This document shows, piece by piece, positions 8,445 through 15,468 of a stretch of 24,343 nucleotides of DNA. Positions within the stretch are counted from its first letter, which is position 1; each line of letters opens with the position of its first letter. A program made the position numbers and the translations under genes. The stretch covers positions 1-24,343 of the forward strand of contig CAMZNS010000034.1 of assembly GCA_947313855.1 (NCBI GenBank), read 5' to 3'. Origin of the DNA: an uncultured Deferribacteraceae bacterium (GTDB lineage Bacteria; Chrysiogenota; Deferribacteres; CAMZNJ01). Below the pieces are notes generated by a model. That model worked only from the letters and a program-made list of their open reading frames with translations, did no database searches and was not told where the DNA came from.

Positions 8445-10619
8445 CTAAAGTACCTCCCAATTACCCACAGTGGTGAAGAGCTTGCGTAACTGCTGGAGCA
8501 ATGCGAGCCTGTTTGCCCGCACCGACTCATCGTCGTGGTTGACCATAACCTTATCGAAAAAACCCTCCACTGCAGGAGCGATACTCAACACAGCCGACAC
8601 CCCTTCAGCATGGTTGCCATTTCTGATACTCTCCTGTGCCATGGGCAACAACCTCTCCAACTCCGTGGCAAGGTGTACCTCCTCCTCTTGCGTAAACAGT
8701 TTGGCATCGTAGTGGCTTGCCACCGTGTGGTTTGACACCGTGTGGCTTGCCACCGTGTGGCTCGACACTGTGTTCTTCTTGAGGATATTGTTGATACGCT
8801 TAAACGTCTCCGCAATGGTTGTAAATGTTTGCTGTTCGTCCCCTTGCTCCTGAAACATCTGATACAACGCTAGTGCCAAGTTTACGTCATCGCCAATATT
8901 TCTGTTAAGTTGAAATGTTGCTTGAATAAAGTTTGGTGGAACAGTGTCGGCGTTCATTGCTTGAAGTCGTGTTTCGAAAAACTTGAGGACGGTATCAGCA
9001 ATATGCTCGTCGGTGCCCATATATTTTTTGTGTGTTTCGGGTAGTGGTTCCACGTTTGACACTGTTCGGTAGGTGGCTATGGATTCGGTAATGAGTCTGT
9101 GTAGCGATACTGTGTAGTTCATGGACTGGAGTATCCGCAAAACACCCACACTATGACGCCTTATGCCAAGGGGATCGGCGTTGCCTGTTGGCGGTGTTCC
9201 GGCGATGAAGGCACCGCATATGGAGTCGATTTTATCTGCAATTGCGACCATTGCCCCTTCATGGCTTGTTGGCAAGAGGTCGTCGCCGAATCGTGGTAGG
9301 TAGTGTTCCCTTATTGCTAGGGCGGTGTTTGGCGATTCCCCCCCTTTGCTGGCGTAGTGTTCCCCCATGTACCCTTGAAGCTCGGGGAATTCGTAGACCA
9401 TGGCACTTGTGAGATCCGATTTGCACAGCTGTGCTGCCCTGTGTGTGTCCACATCCACGCCTAAGGTTGGTGGCAACAGGGACGACAACGCAACAATCCG
9501 CTCCACCTTTTGTGCAACGCTACCCAACCCATGCATAAACACGATACCGTTCAATTTCTCTGTCATTTCGTCCATGGTTGTTTGCATGTCTGCTTCGTAA
9601 AAGAAAAGTGCATCGTGGAGTCGTGCGTTGATTACTCGTTCGTACCCCTCTTGTATGTTGGGGTGGAACGGGTTATTGGAGATACCCACAAAGTAGTTGC
9701 TGATGGCGTTGTCTGCTGTTGTTACGGTGTTGAAAAACCGCTGATGCACCTTCATTGTTGTGGTCAACACCCCTTTCGGCAGCTGGAGAAACTTCTGGTG
9801 GAACATGCCAACAACAGGGTATGGGTACTCAACTAAGTTTGTTGTTTCGTGCAAAAGGTCGTCGTCTACCTCAACCTTGTGGGTACTTGGCAGGAACGAT
9901 TTGGGTGCGTTTTCAATGTTCAGTGTCTCCAACGACTGTGCGATCATGGTGCGACGCTGATCGTAACTCGGCACAACACCACCCTCAGCCATCTTTTGCA
10001 GGTAGTCGTCCATACCGCCAACGGTAATTTGGTTATGGCTAGAGAATCGGTGTCCTAGTGTGGTGTTCCCCACAGGGATGTCGTCCTGCTCTAGGTGTAT
10101 GTTGGGTACAGGTTCGCCGCCAAACACACATACAACACCCTCCAAGGGGCGTATGAATTCTGTGGAGTGCCTACCCCAACGCATGCTACGCTTGGACTTG
10201 ATACTGCCCATGGCGTTGCGGAATATTTCGGGGAGGATATCCACGGTTTTCAGCCCGACAATATTTTTCTTACACGATACAACTTCACGCCCTCGAGCGG
10301 TAGTTTTTATCAAGTCGGTTTCGTCCACACTATTTTTTTGGAGGAACTTCTGACCGGCAACACTCAGAGTGCCGTCGTCGTTGTAGGCGATACTTGTGGG
10401 GGGTCCGATGACTGTTTCCACGGCATCCGCCTGCTCTGAAGCGACGTTTGCAACACTTACCCAGAGCCTACGGGGTGTTGACCCTTGAGTTACTTTGCCG
10501 AATGCGAGGTTTGCGTTTTTGAGGGCGGTTGTTACCCCTTCGCAAAAGGTTTGTTCCATTATGTTCAGCGTGTCCGATGGTATCTCCTGCACCCTCAGCT
10601 CTATGAATAACTCTTTCAT
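8445..10619 (-). CDS. glyS: Glycyl-tRNA synthetase beta subunit
   Basis: A 724-residue beta chain of the bacterial alpha2beta2 glycyl-tRNA synthetase, which charges tRNA-Gly. It starts MKELFIELRVQEIPSD, the family's LLxExxxEEiP-type opening, and contains PKGVLTTTMKVHQRFF. The anticodon-binding end closes with NRLALLQQLRKLF..VGNWEVL. The alpha subunit (glyQ) is not in the window. It must lie elsewhere, which is unusual because glyQ and glyS are commonly adjacent. A four-unit HTVAS-type repeat (8715-8774) is inserted in the C-terminal helical region. The gene follows waaA by 34 bp and is probably the last gene of the degT-DUF374-waaA-glyS operon. Confidence 0.95.
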   Translation of the reverse strand: MKELFIELRVQEIPSDTLNIMEQTFCEGVTTALKNANLAFGKVTQGSTPRRLWVSVANVASEQADAVETVIGPPTSIAYNDDGTLSVAGQKFLQKNSVDETDLIKTTARGREVVSCKKNIVGLKTVDILPEIFRNAMGSIKSKRSMRWGRHSTEFIRPLEGVVCVFGGEPVPNIHLEQDDIPVGNTTLGHRFSSHNQITVGGMDDYLQKMAEGGVVPSYDQRRTMIAQSLETLNIENAPKSFLPSTHKVEVDDDLLHETTNLVEYPYPVVGMFHQKFLQLPKGVLTTTMKVHQRFFNTVTTADNAISNYFVGISNNPFHPNIQEGYERVINARLHDALFFYEADMQTTMDEMTEKLNGIVFMHGLGSVAQKVERIVALSSLLPPTLGVDVDTHRAAQLCKSDLTSAMVYEFPELQGYMGEHYASKGGESPNTALAIREHYLPRFGDDLLPTSHEGAMVAIADKIDSICGAFIAGTPPTGNADPLGIRRHSVGVLRILQSMNYTVSLHRLITESIATYRTVSNVEPLPETHKKYMGTDEHIADTVLKFFETRLQAMNADTVPPNFIQATFQLNRNIGDDVNLALALYQMFQEQGDEQQTFTTIAETFKRINNILKKNTVSSHTVASHTVSNHTVASHYDAKLFTQEEEVHLATELERLLPMAQESIRNGNHAEGVSAVLSIAPAVEGFFDKVMVNHDDESVRANRLALLQQLRKLFTTVGNWEVL
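8715..8774 (-). repeat. 15-bp in-frame tandem repeat in glyS (HTV-A/S-S/N units)
   Basis: Four consecutive 15-bp units (8715-8729, 8730-8744, 8745-8759, 8760-8774) encode NTVSS-HTVAS-HTVSN-HTVAS on the minus strand. Units 1 and 3 are identical in DNA. The insertion lies in a loop between two helices of the C-terminal domain and keeps the frame. Confidence 0.9.
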
Positions 10620-10653
10620 GTTCCCTTCCTTCTTGCGAAATTTATTTAGTGAT

Positions 10654-11979
10654 TTAGTTCTGTTTCAAAATTCTATGGATTAAATTAGTGTAGGTGCTCA
10701 AGGTCGACTCTTTCACAGCATCCATCTCATGGCTAAACGCTTCAAGGTTGCTCGGTGTGGGAACACCCTCCCCCAAGCCCGCCATGGTGTACCCCGAAGA
10801 CTCATCGCCAGGGATAACGTCCACAAGGTTGTGGCGTACACCTATGGACACAAACGCTTCAAAGTTGCGATGGTACGGACCCATCGCACATCGCTTACCA
10901 AGTGCTAACGCCTCGTAAAGATTGTGACCACTATGTTTTGGCAGAAACGATCCGCCGATAATAATTTTGTCGGCACAAGCGTAAAGGTCGCCCAAAACAC
11001 CGAACCTATCAATAACGATAACATCTAACCCTTTCACAGATGCTGATGAGTGTGCTTCAGTCTCTGCAGTAAGATCGCTCAAAGTTGACACCGCAAACCC
11101 TTCAGCAAGTATGCTCGCAACCATTTTGTCCACAAAATGCATATGACGAGGAGCAATAAGCAATACACCGTAACCGCTACGGTTAGCCTTAAGCTCACTC
11201 AACACAAAACCCTCCTCACCAAGGTGCAAAGAGGAGGCGAGAAATACCGGTTTTGCCAAATACAGCTCAATGGGTCGCATCCACGGGGGATTAATCCGGG
11301 CTTCATCATTCGAAAGGCGAACACCACCCTGCTGAAGAACCTTAATGTCGAAACTCACCTGAGGCTTGATACTCCCGTTCACACTGAGGAAGTGCTGGGC
11401 ATCCTCCTCGGACTTAACAATAATCTCTGTAAATTTACCCAAACAACCCCTGAAAAGGAGGGCAACGCGGGAGTAAGTTTTTGCCGTATTGGGCGACATA
11501 CGACCGTTTATCAAATATACGTCGGACTCCTTGGACGAAATATCAACAAACAACGGCCACAACTCCGTATCCATTATCACAACACCACGTACATCTATGG
11601 TGCGAAATATTCGTGTCAACGATCTACGGTTTTCCACCGGCAAGATAAACGCCAAATCCGGCGAATACTCCTCCAACGCAACACCCTTCCCCGTCTCAGT
11701 AATGGTGGAGATAACCACCTTAACACTAGGATGGACAGCACGAACGTGGGATATGAGTGGAGACAACGCTCGCACCTCACCCACACTAGCAACATGGAAC
11801 CATAAGTAACCACCGTCGTTATTGCTATTATCACTGCTCTGGAGTGTGTTGAGGTAGTTTGTACCCCCCATGAGCTCAGCGAAGTTGTTCCTGCTGTAGT
11901 TCAGCCCCTTAAACGGGGAGAGGTACCATACTCTAAGAGCAAAGCGTAAGATCGCTGTGATGCTTTTGTAAATAATCAT
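10654..11979 (-). CDS. waaA: 3-deoxy-D-manno-octulosonic acid (Kdo) transferase
   Basis: A 441-residue GT30-family enzyme that adds Kdo from CMP-Kdo to lipid A precursor at the inner membrane. Evidence: a hydrophobic N-terminal anchor (about residues 1-22), WFHVASVGEV at 61-69 with the likely catalytic-base E68, then ISTITETG. In the C-terminal half GGSFLPKHSGHNLYEALALG is followed by a GPYHRNF-type nucleotide-sugar site. The start overlaps the end of the DUF374 gene by 47 bp. It is kept because the N-terminal anchor typical of the family would otherwise be lost. A short Ser/Asn/Asp stretch (about 48-57) precedes the first strand. The neighbouring acyltransferase-like gene and DegT gene fit an LPS cluster. 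Confidence 0.93.
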   Translation of the reverse strand: MIIYKSITAILRFALRVWYLSPFKGLNYSRNNFAELMGGTNYLNTLQSSDNSNNDGGYLWFHVASVGEVRALSPLISHVRAVHPSVKVVISTITETGKGVALEEYSPDLAFILPVENRRSLTRIFRTIDVRGVVIMDTELWPLFVDISSKESDVYLINGRMSPNTAKTYSRVALLFRGCLGKFTEIIVKSEEDAQHFLSVNGSIKPQVSFDIKVLQQGGVRLSNDEARINPPWMRPIELYLAKPVFLASSLHLGEEGFVLSELKANRSGYGVLLIAPRHMHFVDKMVASILAEGFAVSTLSDLTAETEAHSSASVKGLDVIVIDRFGVLGDLYACADKIIIGGSFLPKHSGHNLYEALALGKRCAMGPYHRNFEAFVSIGVRHNLVDVIPGDESSGYTMAGLGEGVPTPSNLEAFSHEMDAVKESTLSTYTNLIHRILKQN

Positions 11980-12703
11980 TGGAGTGTGTGCACACCATCC
12001 TTAACAAAACTTCTTCCACTTCGGCAGTAATCTGCTGAGGCCTCTTACGCTGTGACGACATGGGCAGAGTTGGCTGTATCGGCTGCTCCATAATAATATG
12101 GAGGTTCGAGTGGGGCTTAGGCACAATCAACCTATCCCACGACTTTGCAACACCATGGTTGTCGCTAACCAACAACATGGGCACAACGGGGGACTTAGTT
12201 GTTCGAGCAAGGAACCCTGTGCCAACTTTAACCTGAAACCTAGGGCCAACAGATCCATCCGTGGGCACAACAATAACGCGATTCGAACCCATGGACGACA
12301 CCGATCGACGCAAAGTCAACGGCTTCGTCTTGCTGTTGCTCGCCACAGTAGGCACACCGATTTTAATCAGAAACTTAGCAACAAAAGTACCTTCGCGACT
12401 AGTGGATACGAGGGGGACTGTGCCCCACAGTGCACTCAAAAACGCCGCCGCTAAAGTGTTGTAGTGCCACATAGCAATAACATAATGGGCATCATCGTCG
12501 TTCACCAACTTCACGGAATCTTCATGAATGTAGTATTTAACATTCCAAGAATGGCGTAACGCTTGGTAAAATGCGGAAATTAGCTCTAAAGCTATGTAGT
12601 ACAAAACCGTACGCACAAGCTTTTTCAGCAACACCATGGCTGAAGATAGAACATGTCGCAATGTTGTTTTGTATTTCGGTGCAACTGCACCATCCCCCCC
12701 CAT
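11933..12703 (-). CDS. DUF374 / LPS acyltransferase-like protein
   Basis: A protein of about 256 residues of the DUF374 family, related to lysophospholipid and lipid A acyltransferases and often encoded beside waaA. Visible: an N-terminal hydrophobic anchor (about 30-50), a MWHYN motif at about 79-83 (counted from the GTG) in place of the HxxxxD motif of classic acyltransferases, and VPTDGSVGPRFQVKVG around 147-162, equivalent to the family's PDGPRGP block. The ATG at 12703 overlaps the degT stop by one base (TGATG); a GTG three bases earlier is also possible. Eight consecutive G begin inside this start codon, so slippage there would break the frame at once. The likely role is lipid A or phospholipid acylation; the substrate is unknown. 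Confidence 0.8.
   Translation of the reverse strand: MGGDGAVAPKYKTTLRHVLSSAMVLLKKLVRTVLYYIALELISAFYQALRHSWNVKYYIHEDSVKLVNDDDAHYVIAMWHYNTLAAAFLSALWGTVPLVSTSREGTFVAKFLIKIGVPTVASNSKTKPLTLRRSVSSMGSNRVIVVPTDGSVGPRFQVKVGTGFLARTTKSPVVPMLLVSDNHGVAKSWDRLIVPKPHSNLHIIMEQPIQPTLPMSSQRKRPQQITAEVEEVLLRMVCTHSNDYLQKHHSDLTLCS
12694..12701 (-). repeat. G8 homopolymer at the start of the DUF374 gene
   Basis: Eight consecutive C on the plus strand (G8 in the coding sense) begin with the G of the start ATG. Tracts of this length are prone to slipped-strand length change. Confidence 0.85.
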
Positions 12704-13806
12704 CACAAAGCCCCAAGGATAGTTTTCGCTACGGTGACAACTTCATCATCCCGCAGGTAGGGATGCACAGGCAGGGAGACAACCTCCTGCGACAACTGCT
12801 CCGCATTGGGGATATCCCCAGCCTTGTAACCAAGGCTCTGAAACGCATCCTGAAGGTGCAGTGGTATCTGGTAAAAAATAGCGTACTGAATATTATTCGC
12901 CTGCAAAGCAGATAGCACACCAGCACGCTTGTCAGCACGGACGCGAATCGTAAACTGATGATACACGTGCACACCCTTGGACTGCTCCTTCTGATACAAT
13001 ACCTTGTCCCCAAGGAGGGATCTGTAAAGGGCAGCAATATCACGCCGACGTTGGTTCATCCCGTCCAGTAGTGGTAGTTTGGTGTTGAGCACCGATGCCT
13101 GCATTTCGTCTAGTCGTGAGTTGTAGCCACACTCCACATTGTTGTATTTGTCCACAGGGGAGGAGCCATGGTTACGCAGGGAACGCACTCTATGGGCAAT
13201 ACTCGACGTGTTGGTAACGATCATCCCACCGTCACCATAGGCGGAGAAGTTTTTGGTTGGGTAGAAGCTAAATGTTCCCACATCGCCAATGGCACCAGTG
13301 GGTTTGGCGTCGTACGTTGCACCAAAACTCTGTGCCGCATCTTCGATGACAGCAAGGTTGTGTTTTTTTGCAAGGGCGAGGATAGCATCCATGTCAACAG
13401 GGTTGCCAAAGATATGCACCACGATAATCGCCTTTGTTTTGGGGGTAATGAGTGCTTCCACCGACTCGGGTGCGATATTCATGGTGTCCAGCGAGACGTC
13501 GGCAAATTTACAAACAAGTCCGAGGTGTGTTGTATTTTCTGCCGTTGCAAAAAAGGTGAAGGGTGTTGTTATGATTTCGTCCCCTTGTTGTAGTCCCACA
13601 GCCTTCATGGCGATTGTTAGTGCTTCCGTCCCGTTTGCGACCCCCATGGCATGTTGTGCCTTCAGGTAGGTTTGGCAGTCGTCTTCCAGCTTTGCCAAGC
13701 GTGGACCCATGACAAAGTGTGCACTGTCAATGCACTCTGCAACAGCTTTTTTTACGTCATCACCAATATCGAGGAGTTCGCGTTGAAGATCCACCATTCG
13801 TATCAT
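12703..13806 (-). CDS. DegT/DnrJ/EryC1/StrS-family PLP-dependent sugar aminotransferase
   Basis: A 367-residue type I fold aminotransferase that transfers an amino group to a nucleotide-linked ketosugar, usually for LPS, O-antigen or glycan building. The family opening MIRMVDLQRE sets the start at 13806, where AAGGGG lies nine bases upstream; an open frame continues 41 codons further but resembles nothing. Key positions: NGTEAL around 58-63, TPFTFFATAEN at 81-91, D156 in VIEDAAQSFGA (PLP ring nitrogen), and K185 in FYPTKNFSAYGDGG (PLP Schiff base). It is the first gene of a probable operon with DUF374, waaA and glyS. Product sugar cannot be named from sequence; WecE, PseC and FdtB relatives are all possible. 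Confidence 0.92.
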   Translation of the reverse strand: MIRMVDLQRELLDIGDDVKKAVAECIDSAHFVMGPRLAKLEDDCQTYLKAQHAMGVANGTEALTIAMKAVGLQQGDEIITTPFTFFATAENTTHLGLVCKFADVSLDTMNIAPESVEALITPKTKAIIVVHIFGNPVDMDAILALAKKHNLAVIEDAAQSFGATYDAKPTGAIGDVGTFSFYPTKNFSAYGDGGMIVTNTSSIAHRVRSLRNHGSSPVDKYNNVECGYNSRLDEMQASVLNTKLPLLDGMNQRRRDIAALYRSLLGDKVLYQKEQSKGVHVYHQFTIRVRADKRAGVLSALQANNIQYAIFYQIPLHLQDAFQSLGYKAGDIPNAEQLSQEVVSLPVHPYLRDDEVVTVAKTILGAL

Positions 13807-13868
13807 AATTGGGCACCCCTTCGTATTTTGTAGTTGTATTTCGGTTATGCTAAGGTTTGGTGTGTCAG

Positions 13869-13892
13869 TTTGCGAATTCGCAAATTTGCGAA
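13869..13892. promoter_or_regulatory. Three-half-site palindromic operator candidate
   Basis: Two perfect 16-bp palindromes overlap by one half-site: TTTGCGAATTCGCAAA (13869-13884) and TTCGCAAATTTGCGAA (13877-13892). The result is three alternating 8-bp half-sites. It lies 62 bp upstream of the degT start, about 30-53 bases downstream of the predicted minus-strand transcription start. It could bind a dimeric repressor or form alternative RNA hairpins in the leader. The regulator is unknown. Confidence 0.75.
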
Positions 13893-13928
13893 AAGTTGTT
13901 CCCACCAAAATATTAACATCACTAAACA

Positions 13929-13957
13929 AGTATATAGTTTTTTGTAAGTGTTGACAA
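13929..13957 (-). promoter_or_regulatory. Sigma70-type promoter for degT-DUF374-waaA-glyS
   Basis: On the minus strand TTGTCA (13957-13952), a 17-bp spacer and TATACT (13934-13929) match the consensus at five of six positions in each box. Predicted transcription starts near 13922 and leaves a leader of about 115 bases that contains the palindromic site. Confidence 0.72.
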
Positions 13958-13960
13958 GTA

Positions 13961-13989
13961 TTGCATTTTTATATTAGAAATGTTATAGT
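13961..13989 (+). promoter_or_regulatory. Sigma70-type promoter for the SPOR-domain gene
   Basis: TTGCAT (13961-13966), 17-bp spacer, TATAGT (13984-13989). It starts three bases from the -35 box of the opposite promoter, so the two are back to back and might compete for polymerase. Confidence 0.65.
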
Positions 13990-14058
13990 TGGTTGTGTGT
14001 ACTGTAAGCAATAACTGCAATCAAGCACTCAAGGCAACGGTTTAATAAGGTGTGCATT

Positions 14059-15339
14059 ATGTTGAAACGCATGGGATCAAAAATATCTAAATCAAACAAC
14101 AGCGATACCTACAACGGGGTTGACTACAAACAAAACCACGGCGGGTACGAACACAATACCAACTCGCAACAACACGGACATGCCGGACTAAACCCAATAC
14201 ACGCCGATGGCGGCGAAAAACTTATCAAAGAAACCATCTTCATGGTGGGAATCTCTTTCGCAATCTTTGCACTGCTCGTAGTCGGAATCACATCCCTAAC
14301 ATCAAACATCGCAACAGCATCAGACTCGCAAAAAAACGACAACGTCTTCGTCGCCGCATCAAACCCCTCTGAAGGGGGCATAATGCTGTACGAACTCGAC
14401 AAAAACGGCACCCTCACCATCACCGACATTAACGACAAAGGACAGGTCGAAGTCTCGCAAGAAACATTCGTCAAAGTGGACAAACTACCCACCGACATCA
14501 TCAGCAGCAAAAATGTGGGGGAGGACGAAAATGGCGACGACATGCTCAAACTAGCACAAAACCCCAGCACACTAATCGCTACCAATAACGTGGACAACCC
14601 CGCCGACAAAGCTCCACAACCTGCCGACAAAGCTCCACAACCTACCGAAACAGCCGAAACAAAAAGACCAGCAACAATCAACCTCACAGCCCTTGCTGAG
14701 GTTGAAGCACAAAAGCTCGATAGCCCCAACGCGATTAACTCCACAAGGGGTAAACCCGAAGCAACCCCCGCTCCCACAGCAACCGCACCTGCAACCCCTG
14801 CTCCCACAGCAACCGCACCTGCAACCCCCGCACCCACAGCACCCACACCTGCAACACCCGCTCCCACAGCAACCGCACCTGCAACACCCGCTCCCACAGC
14901 AACCGCACCTGCAACGACTGCTCCCACAGCAACCGCACCTGCAACACCCGCTCCCACAGCAACCGCACCTGCAACACCCGCTCCCACAGCAACCGCACCT
15001 GCAACCCCCGCAACTGGCACACCTGTTCTTGCTGGCAACCCCGATGTTGAGCTCAACTCTGCTGGTAGCCCCATCTATGTTACCCCTGAGCAGGAGTTGT
15101 TTTTGGGCAAGTACGCTGTTCAGTTCATGTCTCTGAGCAAGGAGTCCGATGCTTTGGAGCAGGTACGCATCATGTCGAAGGTTGTGCCTACTGCTTACAT
15201 GGTTCGTGCTGATCTTGGCGTCAAGGGTGTCTTTTATCGCATTAGGGCGTTCCCCACCAACGACCGCACTGCTGCAACAAACTATGTTCGTGCCTTGAAG
15301 GAGAAGAATTTCGACGTTTACATTGTTTCCATACAGTAG
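14059..15339 (+). CDS. SPOR-domain single-pass membrane protein (FtsN/DedD-like architecture)
   Basis: A 426-residue protein with a polar cytoplasmic N-terminus, one membrane segment (about 60-80, FMVGISFAIFALLVVGITSL), a long periplasmic linker and a C-terminal SPOR domain (about 350-426, KYAVQFMSLSKESDALEQ to the end). SPOR domains bind denuded septal peptidoglycan, so a role in cell division or envelope maintenance is inferred. The linker contains a duplicated KAPQPADKAPQP segment and eight copies of a 10-residue Ala/Pro/Thr repeat (235-314). The ATG at 14059 is preferred because TAAGG lies eight bases upstream; a GTG at 14050 would overlap that site. Codon choice changes sharply after the repeat: hand count of third positions gives A/C in 47 of the first 60 codons but 19 of 60 from codon 321. 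Confidence 0.88.
   Translation: MLKRMGSKISKSNNSDTYNGVDYKQNHGGYEHNTNSQQHGHAGLNPIHADGGEKLIKETIFMVGISFAIFALLVVGITSLTSNIATASDSQKNDNVFVAASNPSEGGIMLYELDKNGTLTITDINDKGQVEVSQETFVKVDKLPTDIISSKNVGEDENGDDMLKLAQNPSTLIATNNVDNPADKAPQPADKAPQPTETAETKRPATINLTALAEVEAQKLDSPNAINSTRGKPEATPAPTATAPATPAPTATAPATPAPTAPTPATPAPTATAPATPAPTATAPATTAPTATAPATPAPTATAPATPAPTATAPATPATGTPVLAGNPDVELNSAGSPIYVTPEQELFLGKYAVQFMSLSKESDALEQVRIMSKVVPTAYMVRADLGVKGVFYRIRAFPTNDRTAATNYVRALKEKNFDVYIVSIQ
14761..15000 (+). repeat. Eight 30-bp tandem units encoding an Ala/Pro/Thr linker
   Basis: Exactly eight 30-bp units without gaps encode (ATPAPTATAP). Unit 3 is the most diverged (three His-free Pro/Thr changes), and unit 5 or 6 carries an ACT for CCC change. 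Such linkers are extended and probably span the periplasm. Confidence 0.93.
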
Positions 15340-15354
15340 GCTTCGTGCTGTGCT

Positions 15355-15404
15355 GTGACTGTGTTCGCAACTGCGTGACTGTGTTCGCAACTGCGTGACT
15401 GTGT
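15355..15404. repeat. 20-bp tandem repeat after the SPOR gene
   Basis: GTGACTGTGTTCGCAACTGC occurs twice exactly (15355-15374, 15375-15394), followed by a 10-bp partial copy. It lies in the short gap before the FAD-enzyme gene and shows no terminator. Confidence 0.9.
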
Positions 15405-15468
15405 CGTCGGCACATATTGTAGCTGTGCCTTGTGCCCCTCGCCGGCACCAAGGTCAAGGGGTTTGATC

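Noticed and set aside
8246-8476. Small plus-strand repeat protein in the mnmE-glyS gap
   Set aside because: It begins with TTG inside the repeat, has no ribosome site, and runs into the end of glyS.
13807-13929. N-terminal extension of the DegT protein by 41 residues
   Set aside because: It would place the palindromic site inside the gene, resembles nothing in the family, and a good ribosome site precedes the family-typical MIRMVDLQ start.
14124-15074. Minus-strand Ala/Gly/Val-rich frame across the SPOR linker
   Set aside because: Antisense shadow of the 30-bp repeats; no ribosome site and no recognisable domain.
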